Source of the DNA: Bin52 sp965213935
GTDB taxonomy: Bacteria > Pseudomonadota > Alphaproteobacteria > Thalassobaculales > Thalassobaculaceae
Assembly: GCA_965213935.1 (NCBI GenBank)
Contig: CBDCAO010000011.1
Coordinates: forward strand, 310,001 to 374,000
Direction: 5' to 3'
DNA: 64,000 nt
The notes under the pieces are model-generated. The model worked only from the letters and a program-made list of their open reading frames with translations. It searched no databases and was not told the DNA's origin. The position numbers and the translations under genes are program-made. Of this stretch, positions 1 to 9,130 are shown one piece after another (position 1 is the first letter of the stretch; each line of letters begins with the position of its first letter).

Positions 1-1068
1 CATCTCGATATCGTCAAGCGGCTCGGCGGGGTGCAGGGGAGCCACGGGTTTCAGGCGCATGACCTCGTTGCAGAACGCGTCGGCAAACGGCATCCGGTTC
101 GCCTGCTCGACACTCCCGAGCGCGTCGGCCGGCGCGATGAGCGCATCGATCTCGGCCCGGGCGCGTTCGAACATTTCCGGGTAGCGGGAGAAGTAATCGA
201 TCGCCCACGCGATGGTGTTCGCGGTGGTGTCCTCGCCGGCAAGCAGCAGGGTTCCGGCATTGGCAAAGATCTCCGCGTCTGACACCCCCGAACCCTCGTC
301 GCGGGCAGCAGCGAGCATGGCTTCGAGGAAGTCCTCGGGTTCGCTGTCTGGCGCCGCCGCCAGGCGCTCGCGCGCCGAGCGGATCATTTCCTCGACTTCG
401 CTCTCCACGGCGGCAAGTGCCCGCTCGAGCGCCCGGTCCGACGGAAGCCGAAACAGCCGCCAGTAGGGGAACGGCGCGTTGACGCGCCGGTGCAGGACGG
501 GAAACACTTTGTCGAGATGCCGCTGGATGGTCGGGCCATCCGTCTCCAGCGTGTTGGCGTCGACCCTGAACGCCAGCTGGGTCGTGACGTCGACGGTGAA
601 GAACATGAGGTCCCGGCACAGGTCCACCGGTTCACCGAGATCCGCCGCCTGCTCCCAGCGTCGCTGCAGGCGGGCTGCCGTTGTGGCGAGCTTCGGAAAG
701 AACGCCGTCAACTTGGCGCGTCCGAGCGCCGCGGTGACCAGTCGGCGCTGGCGCCGCCAGTCCTCGCCTTCGGACGCGAACACGCCCTTCAGGCCCATTT
801 CGCTGGCGACTGACTGCAGCCGGCGGGTGCGGCGGAACAGGTGCGGGCGCCGGATCAGGATGGACTGGATGGCGTCACTGTCCGAGACCACGACCATCGG
901 TCGGCGCCCGAACCGGACCTGGAAGACCGGACCGTACTGTTCGGCCCAGTTCTCCAGTGTCAGATGCAGGCGATTGAGGCGCAGGTGGTGCAGGTGTCCG
1001 ATGATCGGCAATCCCCTGGGGCCGGGGAGGTCGTGGATTCGCATCAGGACACTGTCTGTCTGCGCCAT
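1..1068 (-). CDS. Cytochrome P450, C-terminus outside the window
   Basis: Heme-thiolate monooxygenase, 356 residues visible; the C-terminal heme-binding Cys loop lies beyond base 1. The frame is open from the ATG at 1068 to the window edge. The protein starts MAQTDSVLMRIHDLPGPRG, with the proline-rich hinge (LPGPRGLPIIGHL) typical of bacterial and microsomal-type P450s. The I-helix motif AGEDTT is at residues 277-282 and the K-helix ExxR motif (EVMR) at 335-338. Both are diagnostic, and spacing fits a roughly 450-residue protein. A GAGGGG ribosome-binding site precedes the chosen ATG. The next gene is divergent, so no operon partner is visible. Substrate cannot be told from sequence. Family assignment is certain; completeness is unknown because the gene is cut. 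Confidence 0.93.
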   Translation of the reverse strand, partial: MAQTDSVLMRIHDLPGPRGLPIIGHLHHLRLNRLHLTLENWAEQYGPVFQVRFGRRPMVVVSDSDAIQSILIRRPHLFRRTRRLQSVASEMGLKGVFASEGEDWRRQRRLVTAALGRAKLTAFFPKLATTAARLQRRWEQAADLGEPVDLCRDLMFFTVDVTTQLAFRVDANTLETDGPTIQRHLDKVFPVLHRRVNAPFPYWRLFRLPSDRALERALAAVESEVEEMIRSARERLAAAPDSEPEDFLEAMLAAARDEGSGVSDAEIFANAGTLLLAGEDTTANTIAWAIDYFSRYPEMFERARAEIDALIAPADALGSVEQANRMPFADAFCNEVMRLKPVAPLHPAEPLDDIEM

Positions 1069-1393
1069 GGCGCATGTCCCCTCGTTCGGTCCTCACCGAA
1101 ACGAGTATGCGTGATCGGCCGTGTCCGCGAAAGCACGCGGGAGCGAAAGCCGCGACCCGGCTGATGATACGGGCGGAATTTCTCGCATTGGGCTTGAACA
1201 GGAGGTCCCGATGTCGATAGCCTCCTGCCCTTCACCAGCGTGCCACCGTGCGCGCGGACACGCCGGCGACCCGTCGGGATGTCCCGCCGGGGCATGGGTG
1301 CGCACGAAACGCAGGGATGCCGCGCCGTTCGGGTTGCATTCTCCCGGACGGCTGCGTGCGGCCCTGCTCATGATCGCGGGGAGCGAGGATATC

Positions 1394-2620
1394 ATGACGG
1401 CGAATGGCAGCAACGCGATGCTTTCGGGAGTTCGGGTCCTGGACATGACACAGTTCGAGGCCGGACCGTCCTGTACCGAGACCCTCGCGTGGCTCGGGGC
1501 GGAGGTGGTCAAGATCGAGAATCCGAAGGGCGGAGATGCCGGCCGGTTCGCCACTTCCGAACGCCAGGGTATCGATTCCTACTACTTCATGCAGTTCAAC
1601 TCCGGCAAGAAGAGCATCACCTGCAACCTGAAGACGCCCGAAGGGGTGGCGCTGATCCGGCGGATGGCGCGTGAAGCCAACGTGTTCATCGAGAACTTTG
1701 CCCCGGGAGTGGCGAAGCGGCTCGGGCTCGGCCCTGACGACATCTGCGCCGAGAACCCGTCGATCATCTATGCATCGGTCAAGGGCTTTGCCGAGGGCAG
1801 CCCGTACGAGAACTTCCTGTCCTTCGACATGATCGGCCAGGCCGCCGGCGGGGTGCTGTCGATAACCGGCGAGCCGGATGGTGCGCCGTGCAAGCCCGGC
1901 GTGACCCTTGCCGATACCGGGACCGGGATGCTGATGGCAATCACCATCCTCGGTGCGCTGTACCGCCAGCAGGCCAGCGGTGAAGGCGAGGTGCTGCAGC
2001 TCGCCATGCAGGACGCCATGACCCAGTACAGCCGTCTTGCCTATGCGTACCGCGACGTGCACGGCACCGCGGCGCCGCGGGCGGGCGCCAAGCTGTTCAC
2101 GGCCGGGAATGCGCCGGTCGGAATATTCCCGTGCAAGCCGGGCGGCAAGAACGACTACGTCTACATCTACACCACCAGGGCCGGGAATCATCATTGGGCG
2201 CGCCTGTGCAGGCTGCTGGGCCGTGAGGACCTGATTGATGATCCGCGGTTCGCGGGACCGAAGGAACGGGCCGCGAACGACGCGGTGATCGACGAGATTC
2301 TCACCGAGTTCACCCGCCAGTATGACAAGCGCACGGCGATGAAACTGATCGGGGAATGCGGCGTGCCCTGCGGCGCTGTCCTCGACGTCGCCGAGCTCTA
2401 CGACGACCCCGACCTGAACGCGCGTGGAGTCATGCAGCACATGGACCACCCTGAGCGGGGTTCCTACAAGATGCCCGCCTGGCCGGTGAGAGTGAATGGC
2501 GGGCACCTCCCGGTGCCGCCTTCGCCGCTGCTCGGCGAGCACGTCGACAGCGTGCTGTCGGAGTGGCTTGAGATGGGTGAGGACGAGATCGGCGAACTGC
2601 GCCGTTCGGGCGCGGTCTGA
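1394..2620 (+). CDS. CaiB/BaiF (class III) CoA-transferase, formyl-CoA transferase-like
   Basis: Predicted cytosolic enzyme moving CoA between carboxylic acids, 408 residues, the usual family length. The frame is open further upstream to 1121, but the ATG at 1394 was chosen. It follows a purine-rich GAGCGAGGAT site and gives the standard family start (LSGVRVLDMTQFEAGPSCTE). Family signatures are GAEVVKIENPKGGD, the CNLKTPEG region, and SFDMIGQAAGG, which holds the aspartate expected to carry the acyl intermediate (Asp169 in formyl-CoA transferase; position inferred). It is followed after about 110 bp by a ThDP enzyme of the oxalyl-CoA decarboxylase/2-hydroxyacyl-CoA lyase family. This pairing suggests activation of an oxo- or hydroxy-acid as a CoA thioester and then C-C cleavage. 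The substrate is not determined. Confidence 0.92.
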   Translation: MTANGSNAMLSGVRVLDMTQFEAGPSCTETLAWLGAEVVKIENPKGGDAGRFATSERQGIDSYYFMQFNSGKKSITCNLKTPEGVALIRRMAREANVFIENFAPGVAKRLGLGPDDICAENPSIIYASVKGFAEGSPYENFLSFDMIGQAAGGVLSITGEPDGAPCKPGVTLADTGTGMLMAITILGALYRQQASGEGEVLQLAMQDAMTQYSRLAYAYRDVHGTAAPRAGAKLFTAGNAPVGIFPCKPGGKNDYVYIYTTRAGNHHWARLCRLLGREDLIDDPRFAGPKERAANDAVIDEILTEFTRQYDKRTAMKLIGECGVPCGAVLDVAELYDDPDLNARGVMQHMDHPERGSYKMPAWPVRVNGGHLPVPPSPLLGEHVDSVLSEWLEMGEDEIGELRRSGAV

Positions 2621-2732
2621 CCTCCCGGGTCTCCATCCAGACAGCTGCCGCGCCGGCGCGCGGCGAACATGGCCGGCGGTGCACCTATGCTGCGCCGGCC
2701 CCATTTCCAGAACCTGATCCGGAGACAACAAG

Positions 2733-4385
2733 GTGGCGCAACTCACCGGTTCCGAAATCCTCGCCAAGGCACTTCGCAGGGAAGATGTGAAGGACCTTTT
2801 CTTCGTCATGGGCGGACCGATGCTCCTCGTCGAGGAGACCTGCATCAAGGAGGGCATCCGCCCGATCGACGTCAGGCACGAACAGGCGGCCGCCCTGATG
2901 GGTCAGGCCTACAGCCGGCTGCTGAACAAACCGAGCGTATGCATGGCGGCGAGCGGACCGGGGGTGACCAACCTGATCACTGGGGTGGCCAACGCCTACG
3001 TCGACTGTGTGCCGCTGGTCGCCATCGGCGGGTCGAGCCCGTACCGCCAGTACGGCAGGCAGGTGTTCCAGGAAATCGATCAGCTTGCGATGATGAAGCC
3101 CTGCACCAAGTGGGCGGATCGGGTTTACAGCCTGAAGCGCATTCCCGAGATGGTGAATGTGGCGCTGCAGAAGGCGATGGCGGGCAAGCCCGGTCCGGTC
3201 TACCTCGACTTCCCGGGTGACCTGCTGTACGAGCGCATCGACGAGGAGGAGGTCGACTGGACCATCTGCGGCCGGCCGCTTGCGCGGGCGCGGCCGCACG
3301 CCTCGCCGGAACAGGTGGCGCAGACCGTCGAGGCCCTGGCCAGTGCGCGGCGTCCGGTGATCGTGACCGGTGGCGGGATCCTGTGGTCGGACGCCAGCGA
3401 CGAGTTGCACCGGTTCGTCGATGCCACCGGCATGCCGTTCTACACCACCCCGCAGGGCCGCGGCGTGATCCCGGAGGATCATCCCTGTTCGTTCCTCACC
3501 ATGCGGTCAACCGCATTCCGCGATGCCGACCTGATTCTGGTGGTGGGGACGCGGATGAACTACATCATCGGCCATGCCGCTCCGCCCAGGTTCAACGCCG
3601 ATGCCACCATCGTGCGGATCGATGTCGACGAGGAGGAGGTGAGCACCAGCCCGCGGGAGGTCGATATCGGCATCGTCGGTGATGCCCGGGCGGTTCTCGG
3701 CCAGATCAACGCGGCGCTCGATGGCAGGGTCACGCCGGACCGCTATGGGGCGTGGCGCGAGACCCTCGCCGAGGGCGAGGCCTCGAAACGGGCACGTCCC
3801 GGTTCGAACAGCCTGTCCGACGCGGTTCCGATCCATCCGCTGCGCCTGTGCGAGGAGGTGAAGAACTTCATGAACCGCGACGCCATCCTGGTGGTCGACG
3901 GCCAGGAAATCCTGAACTTCGGTCGCCAGTCCATGCCCACCTTCGCCCCGGGTCACCGGCTGAACTCCGGACCGTTCGGCACCATGGGGGTCGGGCTGCC
4001 GTTCGGTGTCGGCGCGAAGCTCGCCAAGCCGGATACCCAGGTGATCGTGGTGCACGGTGACGGTTCGTTCGGCATGAATGCCATGGAACTCGACACCGCG
4101 GTGCGTCACAGGATTCCGCTGCTGTGCGTGATCAGCCTGAACGGCGGCTGGACCGCCGATCCGGATGGGACCAAGCCGGGCCGCGACCTCGGATACACGC
4201 GTTACGACCACATGGCCGAGGCACTGGGCTGCTATTCCGAGTATGTCGAGGAGCCGGGCGAGATCCGCGGCGCACTGGAACGCGCCCAGGCGAAGGTCGA
4301 CGAGGGCATGATTGCCGTGGTCAACGTGAAGACCGACTACGCGGCGCGTGCCGGTACCCAGCGATTTGCCCAGTACTCAACCTGA
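2733..4385 (+). CDS. ThDP-dependent enzyme, oxalyl-CoA decarboxylase / 2-hydroxyacyl-CoA lyase-like
   Basis: 550-residue thiamine-diphosphate enzyme of the acetolactate synthase superfamily. It uses a GTG start at 2733, preceded by GGAG at 2721. The N-terminal Pyr domain has RHEQAAALMGQAYSR with the conserved cofactor-activating Glu, followed by ASGPGVTNLITG. The middle domain has VTGGGILWSDA. The C-terminal PP domain has VHGDGSFGMNAMELDTA followed by SLNGGW, the GDG...N metal/ThDP motif with NG in place of the usual NN. Position directly after a CoA-transferase makes an acyl-CoA substrate likely, and the Pyr domain resembles oxalyl-CoA decarboxylase and 2-hydroxyacyl-CoA lyase more than anabolic acetolactate synthase. 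The tauD-like gene starts 11 bp downstream. Reaction direction and substrate are inference. Confidence 0.88.
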   Translation: MAQLTGSEILAKALRREDVKDLFFVMGGPMLLVEETCIKEGIRPIDVRHEQAAALMGQAYSRLLNKPSVCMAASGPGVTNLITGVANAYVDCVPLVAIGGSSPYRQYGRQVFQEIDQLAMMKPCTKWADRVYSLKRIPEMVNVALQKAMAGKPGPVYLDFPGDLLYERIDEEEVDWTICGRPLARARPHASPEQVAQTVEALASARRPVIVTGGGILWSDASDELHRFVDATGMPFYTTPQGRGVIPEDHPCSFLTMRSTAFRDADLILVVGTRMNYIIGHAAPPRFNADATIVRIDVDEEEVSTSPREVDIGIVGDARAVLGQINAALDGRVTPDRYGAWRETLAEGEASKRARPGSNSLSDAVPIHPLRLCEEVKNFMNRDAILVVDGQEILNFGRQSMPTFAPGHRLNSGPFGTMGVGLPFGVGAKLAKPDTQVIVVHGDGSFGMNAMELDTAVRHRIPLLCVISLNGGWTADPDGTKPGRDLGYTRYDHMAEALGCYSEYVEEPGEIRGALERAQAKVDEGMIAVVNVKTDYAARAGTQRFAQYST

Positions 4386-4395
4386 CAGAGACGTG

Positions 4396-5226
4396 ATGGA
4401 ACCCGCGATCCGCATTGTGCCGGTCACGCCGCTTATCGGCGCCGAGGTGTCGGGGATCGACCTCGCACATCCGCTCTCGGACAACGAGCAGGGCCTGGTC
4501 CGCCAGGCCCTGCTCGACCACCTGGTCCTGTTCTTCAGGGGCCAGGACCTGACCATCGAGCAGCACAAGGCGTTCGGGCGGCGGTTCGGCGAGCTGCACA
4601 TCCACCCGGCGCGCGACCGCAACGGGATCGAGGGTCATCCGGAAATCCTGCATGTCAAGGCGGGGCCCGAGAGTACCAGGGTCAACGGTGACGACTGGCA
4701 TTCCGACGTCTCCTGTGACGCCGAACCGCCGATGGGCAGTATCCTGAGGCTGTTCGAGGTGCCCCGGAGCGGCGGGGACACGCTGTTTGCCAGCATGTAT
4801 GCCGCCCACGATGCGTTGTCGGCGCCGATGCGGGCCTTCCTCTCCGGCCTGACAGCGGTTCACGACGGCGGGCCGAACTACATCGACCGGGCAAGACGTG
4901 CCGGCATCTACAAGCCGGACAAGGTGTTTCCGGCGCACGAGCACCCGGTGGTCCGCACCCATCCGGAGACCGGTCGCAAGTCGTTGTTCGTCAACAGGAT
5001 CTTCACCCAGTCCATTGTCGGGGTCAGCCGCCAGGAAAGCCGGGCGATTCTCGACTTCCTGTTCCAGCACATCGCCAGGCCGGACTTCCAGTGCCGGTTC
5101 CGCTGGGAGAAGGGCTCGGTTGCGTTCTGGGACAACCGCTGCACCCTGCACCATGCGATGTGGGACTACTATCCTGAGGTGCGCCAGGGATACCGGGTGA
5201 CAATCAAGGGTGACCGGCCGGTCTGA
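4396..5226 (+). CDS. TauD/TfdA-family Fe(II)/2-oxoglutarate dioxygenase
   Basis: 276-residue non-heme iron dioxygenase. The iron-binding HxD is in DDWHSDVSCDAEPPMGS and the distal His in WDNRCTLHHAMWDY. The C-terminal RVTIKGDRPV resembles the end of TauD, where an Arg helps hold 2-oxoglutarate. The N-terminus (VTPLIGAEVSGIDLAHPLSD) is typical of the family. ATG at 4396 is preferred; an in-frame ATG at 4348 would overlap the upstream gene by 38 bp and add an atypical tail. It sits 11 bp after the ThDP gene and is probably cotranscribed. TauD enzymes hydroxylate next to sulfonate, phenoxy or carboxylate groups, so it could make the 2-hydroxyacid that the two upstream enzymes then activate and cleave. 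That route is inference. Confidence 0.9.
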   Translation: MEPAIRIVPVTPLIGAEVSGIDLAHPLSDNEQGLVRQALLDHLVLFFRGQDLTIEQHKAFGRRFGELHIHPARDRNGIEGHPEILHVKAGPESTRVNGDDWHSDVSCDAEPPMGSILRLFEVPRSGGDTLFASMYAAHDALSAPMRAFLSGLTAVHDGGPNYIDRARRAGIYKPDKVFPAHEHPVVRTHPETGRKSLFVNRIFTQSIVGVSRQESRAILDFLFQHIARPDFQCRFRWEKGSVAFWDNRCTLHHAMWDYYPEVRQGYRVTIKGDRPV

Positions 5227-5237
5227 CCGCCCGGTCA
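5212..5237. terminator. Possible compact bidirectional terminator between convergent operons
   Basis: Two adjacent small dyads lie at the junction of the tauD-like gene and soxG. One is the palindrome GACCGGCCGGTC (5212-5223) and the other is TGACCGCCCGGTCA (5224-5237). The genes converge with only 8 bp between stops, so a shared terminator is expected. No U-tract is visible on either strand, so this is weak. Confidence 0.25.
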
Positions 5238-5825
5238 GGACACCTGCACACCGTATTCGGCACCCGCCTCGATCACCCGCTCGACGAAGTCACGGGCGTA
5301 TCCCCGGGCGACGAACAGGTCGAATACCTCGGGCTGTCGGCAGTCGATCAGGACCGACTGGTGGAACATCGCTGTCTGCGCGCAGCAGCCGGGCACAAAA
5401 ACAGCCGGGTGCCAGTCCAGCGCCGCACCTTTCATGAACAGGCGGCGCACGTCCCGGCCGCCAAGGCGGAGTACCGTGCGGGCATGCGAAAGGTCGCGGC
5501 TGGCGCCGGCTGTCGACGCGAGCAGCCCGGCGAGGTCACGGCTCTCCGGTTCCACGATCAGCCAGCGCCAGGGCCCGGTCCACAGGATGCGCGGCCTTCC
5601 GGTCCCGGTGACCGTGCCGGGTTTCGCCGGCGGGCGCATCCCGAGGATCCCGGCAACCTGCTCGCACATGGCGTTCGCCACCTCGTCCGAGGCTGCGGCG
5701 ATCTCGATCAGCGACAGGGGGTGACGCTCGGCGAGCACAATGCCCGGCCCCCTGAAGTCGGGCCTGCCGTGCAGCCCGGACCCAAGCACTCCGGCGAGTG
5801 CCGAGCGTCTCGCGAGTTCAGCCAT
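5235..5825 (-). CDS. soxG: Sarcosine oxidase gamma subunit
   Basis: 196-residue small subunit of heterotetrameric sarcosine oxidase, which converts sarcosine to glycine with transfer of the one-carbon unit to tetrahydrofolate. Recognisable segments are MAELARRSALAGVLGSG, RILWTGPWRWLIVE, and the C-terminal part with LSHARTVLRLGGRDVRRLFMKGAALD. It is the last gene of the soxBDAG operon. Its start overlaps the end of soxA by 8 bp, indicating translational coupling. The subunit forms a clamp on the alpha subunit in known structures. Assignment rests on both sequence and operon position. Confidence 0.93.
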   Translation of the reverse strand: MAELARRSALAGVLGSGLHGRPDFRGPGIVLAERHPLSLIEIAAASDEVANAMCEQVAGILGMRPPAKPGTVTGTGRPRILWTGPWRWLIVEPESRDLAGLLASTAGASRDLSHARTVLRLGGRDVRRLFMKGAALDWHPAVFVPGCCAQTAMFHQSVLIDCRQPEVFDLFVARGYARDFVERVIEAGAEYGVQVS

Positions 5826-8800
5826 GCAGCCGCTCCCCGTCGGGATCCAGGAACACCGGATCCACCACCCTGACCTCGATGATCTCGTTCCTCATCGGGA
5901 ACAGTGCCCAGACCGTCGATCCGATTCTCTCGCGCCCGCCCCTGACGAACCCGAGCGCGATCGGGTGCGGCAGAGTGGGGCTGAGCCAGGCGCTGGAAGA
6001 GACGTGGCCGAGCTTGTCGAGCGGTGGACGGGCCTGTGGGTCGGCAACCAGGATCGAGCCTGCCCGCGGGCGGGAGACGGCATCGACCGGGACCAGTCCC
6101 ACGAATCCCGGTCGCGAGGCTGCGGTGAGTCCGTCCCGTCCGGCCATCGCGTGACCGATGTGGAACTTCCTGCGGCTGACCATGCGCCCGAGCCCGAGAT
6201 CGACCGCCGTGGTCCTGCCGTCGAGTTCGCCACCGGCAACATGGCCCTTCTCGATGCGCATGATGCCCATGGCCTCGGTGCCGTAGGGAACGAGTCCGTA
6301 CGGAGTGCCGGCGTCGATCAGGACCTCCCAGACACGGGCGGCGTGGTCGGCCGGCGCGGCGACCTCGTAGGCGAGTTCGCCGGAAAAGCTGATCCGGAAC
6401 AGCCGCACGGCAACACCGGCAATCGAGGCGTCGCGCACCCCCATGTAGGGCAGCCCCTTGTCGGAGACGTCGAGACCGTCGATCACCCGGGCCAGCACAT
6501 CGCGGCTGCGGGGCCCGGCAAGCGCCAGCGTACCCCACTGCTCGGTGACCGAGGCGAGGGTGACATCAAGATCGCGCCAGTGCACCGCGAGATATTCCTC
6601 GAGGTGGGTCATCACCATGCCGGCATTTGCCGTGGTGGTCGTCATGAAGTAGCGGTGCTCGCCGACGCGCGAGGTGGTTCCGTCGTCGAACACGATCCCG
6701 TCCTCGCGCTGCATCAGCCCGTAGCGGGCGCGGCCGACCGGCAGCGTGCTCCAGCCGTTGATATAGACCCGGTTCAGGAATTCCGCGGCATCGCGTCCCT
6801 GGATATCGATCTTGCCCAGGGTGGAGACATCGACCATGCCGACGCCATTCCTGGTGCCGGTGACCTCGCGCGCGATCGCCCGGTCCATGTCACCCGCATC
6901 CTCGCCCGGTCTCAGGTAGTACTGCGGCCGCAGCCAGTGGCCGGCATGATCGAACACCGCTCCGTTGGCCTGGTGCCAGTCGTGCATCGGCGTGCGCCGC
7001 TTCGGCGCGAAGTGCATGCCGACGTCACCAGCGGCAATGGCGCCGAGCGCGACCGGAACCACCGGCGGCCGCGACCTGGGAATGCCGGCCTCTGTGATGG
7101 TGATTCCGCGTTCCTCGGCCATGATCGCAAGACCGTTCACGGAAGAGGTCCGGCCCTGGTCGGTGCCCATCCCGAGGGTGGTGTAGCGCTTCAGGTGCTC
7201 GACCGACTGGTAGCCCTCGCGATGCGCGAGCTCGATATCGTCGACGGTGACATCGTCCTGCAGGTCGACGAACTTCTTGCCGCTGCCGGGCAACCGCCAT
7301 ATGGGGCGGATCGGGCCCACCGGAGTTTCCTCGGTAACGGGAAGTGCGGGTGCGCCGGCGTCGAACCCGAGCAGCCGGGCTGCCTCGCTGCCGGCGTCGC
7401 TGCCCTGGCGGAGGCACTCGCCGAGGCTCCAGACACCGTTGGCGGCTCCGGCCGAACGCGATGCCCCGGGCCCGGGCCCGGACACGAAACCGGCAAGTTC
7501 CGCATCGTAGACCGGCACGGATCCGGTATGGCCCTGAAGCTGAATATTCGGGCTCCAGCCGCCGGCGACGGCCAGCAGGTCGACCGAGTGGAACCGGGAC
7601 TCGCCGATCACGCCGCGCCCGTCGGCAGTCAGTCGCGTGGTCTCGATCCCGGTGAGCCCCAGGTGGCCATGCGTCGCGGTGACGGCAGCGGAGTCGAGAC
7701 ACTCGATGCCGAGTGCGGCAGCCTGCTCGCGCGCCGCGCCCTGGCCGCCGGCCCGGCAGTCGATCACGGCGCGCACCTCGATCCCGGCGCGCGCCAGGTC
7801 GATGGCGGTGCGGTATCCGTCATCGTTGTTGGCGAATACCGCCGCGCGGCTGCCGGGCCTGACTGCAAACCGGTTCACGTAGCTTCGGGCCGCTCCGGCC
7901 AGCATCACGCCGGGCCGGTCGTTGCCGGCAAAGACCAGCGGGCGTTCACTGGCGCCCGTCGCCAGGACCACGCGCCGGGCCCGGATGTGCCAGACGCGCT
8001 GGCGGACCCCGAAGGGATCGGGGACCGGCTTGTGGTCCGTGACCCGCTCCAGCGCCGAGATCACGGTGCCGTCGAAATACCCGAATCCGGTGGTCCGGGT
8101 GAGGACCGTGACGTCGGGCATGGCCTCGAGTTCCATCACGGTGCGGGTGACCCATTCGCGCGCCGGGGCGCTGTCGAGGCGCACGCGCTCCGCGCGCAAT
8201 CGGCCGCCCGGGGCATCGCTTTCCTCGAGCAGCATGACCCGGGCGCCGGCCCGGCCGGCGGCGAGTGCGGCGGCGAGCCCTGCCGGTCCCGCGCCCACCA
8301 CCAGGACGTCGCAGAAGGCGTGCATGCGATCGTAGCGATCGGGATCGGGGTCCGCGGTCGGGCGCCCGAGGCCGGCGGCCCTGCGGATGAAGTGCTCGTA
8401 GAACCGCCAGCCCGGCACGCCCATGAAGGTCTTGTAGTAGAAGCCGGCCGGGATGATCGGTGCGAACAGCGAGGTGACCTGCATGATGTCGGCCTGCAGG
8501 CTGGGCCAGCGGTTCTGGCTGCGGGCCTCGAGACCGGCAAACAGCTCGATGGTCGTGGCGCGGGTATTGGGCTCGTGCCGGTCGCCGGTCCTGAGTTCGA
8601 CCAGCGCATTGGGCTCGTCGGACCCGTCGGTGTAGATGCCGCGAGGACGGTGGTACTTGAAGCTGCGGCCGACCAGCCGCACGCCGTTCGCCAGCAGGGC
8701 CGATGCCAGGGTGTCGCCGCGGTAGCCGATGTAGCGGCGGCCGTCGAAGCGGAACGCCAGCGGGGCAAGCCGGTCGATCTCGCCGCCCTCTTCGAGACGG

Positions 8801-8832
8801 AACGGCTGGCGGGGTTTCTGCAGCGCAAGCAC
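5818..8832 (-). CDS. soxA: Sarcosine oxidase alpha subunit
   Basis: 1004 residues, full length. An N-terminal domain (GDTLASALLANGVRLVGRSF) is followed by a nucleotide-binding Rossmann domain with DVLVVGAGPAGLAAALAAGRAGA. In this family the Rossmann domain binds NAD+ and the fold also helps form the subunit interface. The C-terminal third is an aminomethyltransferase (GcvT-like) folate-binding domain, for example GRDAAEFLNRVYINGWSTL and YGTEAMGIMRIEKGHVAGGE. It accepts the imine product from the flavin site in SoxB and yields 5,10-methylene-THF. soxD ends 2 bp upstream, so the two are coupled. No frameshifts or missing motifs were seen. Confidence 0.96.
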   Translation of the reverse strand: MLALQKPRQPFRLEEGGEIDRLAPLAFRFDGRRYIGYRGDTLASALLANGVRLVGRSFKYHRPRGIYTDGSDEPNALVELRTGDRHEPNTRATTIELFAGLEARSQNRWPSLQADIMQVTSLFAPIIPAGFYYKTFMGVPGWRFYEHFIRRAAGLGRPTADPDPDRYDRMHAFCDVLVVGAGPAGLAAALAAGRAGARVMLLEESDAPGGRLRAERVRLDSAPAREWVTRTVMELEAMPDVTVLTRTTGFGYFDGTVISALERVTDHKPVPDPFGVRQRVWHIRARRVVLATGASERPLVFAGNDRPGVMLAGAARSYVNRFAVRPGSRAAVFANNDDGYRTAIDLARAGIEVRAVIDCRAGGQGAAREQAAALGIECLDSAAVTATHGHLGLTGIETTRLTADGRGVIGESRFHSVDLLAVAGGWSPNIQLQGHTGSVPVYDAELAGFVSGPGPGASRSAGAANGVWSLGECLRQGSDAGSEAARLLGFDAGAPALPVTEETPVGPIRPIWRLPGSGKKFVDLQDDVTVDDIELAHREGYQSVEHLKRYTTLGMGTDQGRTSSVNGLAIMAEERGITITEAGIPRSRPPVVPVALGAIAAGDVGMHFAPKRRTPMHDWHQANGAVFDHAGHWLRPQYYLRPGEDAGDMDRAIAREVTGTRNGVGMVDVSTLGKIDIQGRDAAEFLNRVYINGWSTLPVGRARYGLMQREDGIVFDDGTTSRVGEHRYFMTTTTANAGMVMTHLEEYLAVHWRDLDVTLASVTEQWGTLALAGPRSRDVLARVIDGLDVSDKGLPYMGVRDASIAGVAVRLFRISFSGELAYEVAAPADHAARVWEVLIDAGTPYGLVPYGTEAMGIMRIEKGHVAGGELDGRTTAVDLGLGRMVSRRKFHIGHAMAGRDGLTAASRPGFVGLVPVDAVSRPRAGSILVADPQARPPLDKLGHVSSSAWLSPTLPHPIALGFVRGGRERIGSTVWALFPMRNEIIEVRVVDPVFLDPDGERLHG

Positions 8833-8834
8833 GG

Positions 8835-9110
8835 TTACCGTCCTCCCGCCGTCAGGTCGTCGGCCGCAGTCCCGGTGGCGAGGACCTCGTGGGTGAGCGT
8901 GTCGCGCAGCACCTTGACGAAGGCGCGGCAGCCGTGGACGTGCTGCCAGTACTCGAGATGCGGCCCGCGCGGATTGTCGCGCAGGTAGACGAAGTCGTAC
9001 CAGGCGTCACCGACGGCATCATCCGACGGACGGGTCAGGGTCGCGTCGCCGACATAGGAAAATTCCTGGTGGTCCCGGGGGCCGCAGTAGGGGCAGGTGA
9101 TCCGGATCAT
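8835..9110 (-). CDS. soxD: Sarcosine oxidase delta subunit (zinc-binding)
   Basis: 91-residue subunit. The start is the ATG at 9110, giving MIRITCPYCGPRDHQEF; a longer upstream frame to 9296 lies inside soxB and is ignored. Cys6, Cys9, His59 and Cys61 are the visible zinc ligands (CPYCG and HVHGC), as expected for the delta subunit. YLRDNPRGPHLEYWQH is a strong family signature. It lies 20 bp after soxB and 2 bp before soxA in the soxBDAG order. Length matches the family. Confidence 0.95.
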   Translation of the reverse strand: MIRITCPYCGPRDHQEFSYVGDATLTRPSDDAVGDAWYDFVYLRDNPRGPHLEYWQHVHGCRAFVKVLRDTLTHEVLATGTAADDLTAGGR

Positions 9111-9130
9111 GGGCGGTGGTCCTGTGCGGG

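Noticed and set aside
1232..2857. A 541-codon minus-strand frame opposite the CoA-transferase gene
   Set aside because: Antisense shadow: the plus-strand frame carries clear CaiB/BaiF motifs and the minus-strand text shows none.
2733..4385. ThDP enzyme considered as acetolactate synthase large subunit (ilvB)
   Set aside because: No small-subunit gene follows and the neighbours are a CoA-transferase and a dioxygenase, so an acyl-CoA lyase or decarboxylase is more likely.
5740..8988. A 1082-codon open frame on the plus strand opposite soxA and soxG
   Set aside because: It mirrors the real genes in the antisense direction, is typical of high-GC shadow frames, and has low-complexity Arg/Gly/Asp-rich text without any family resemblance.
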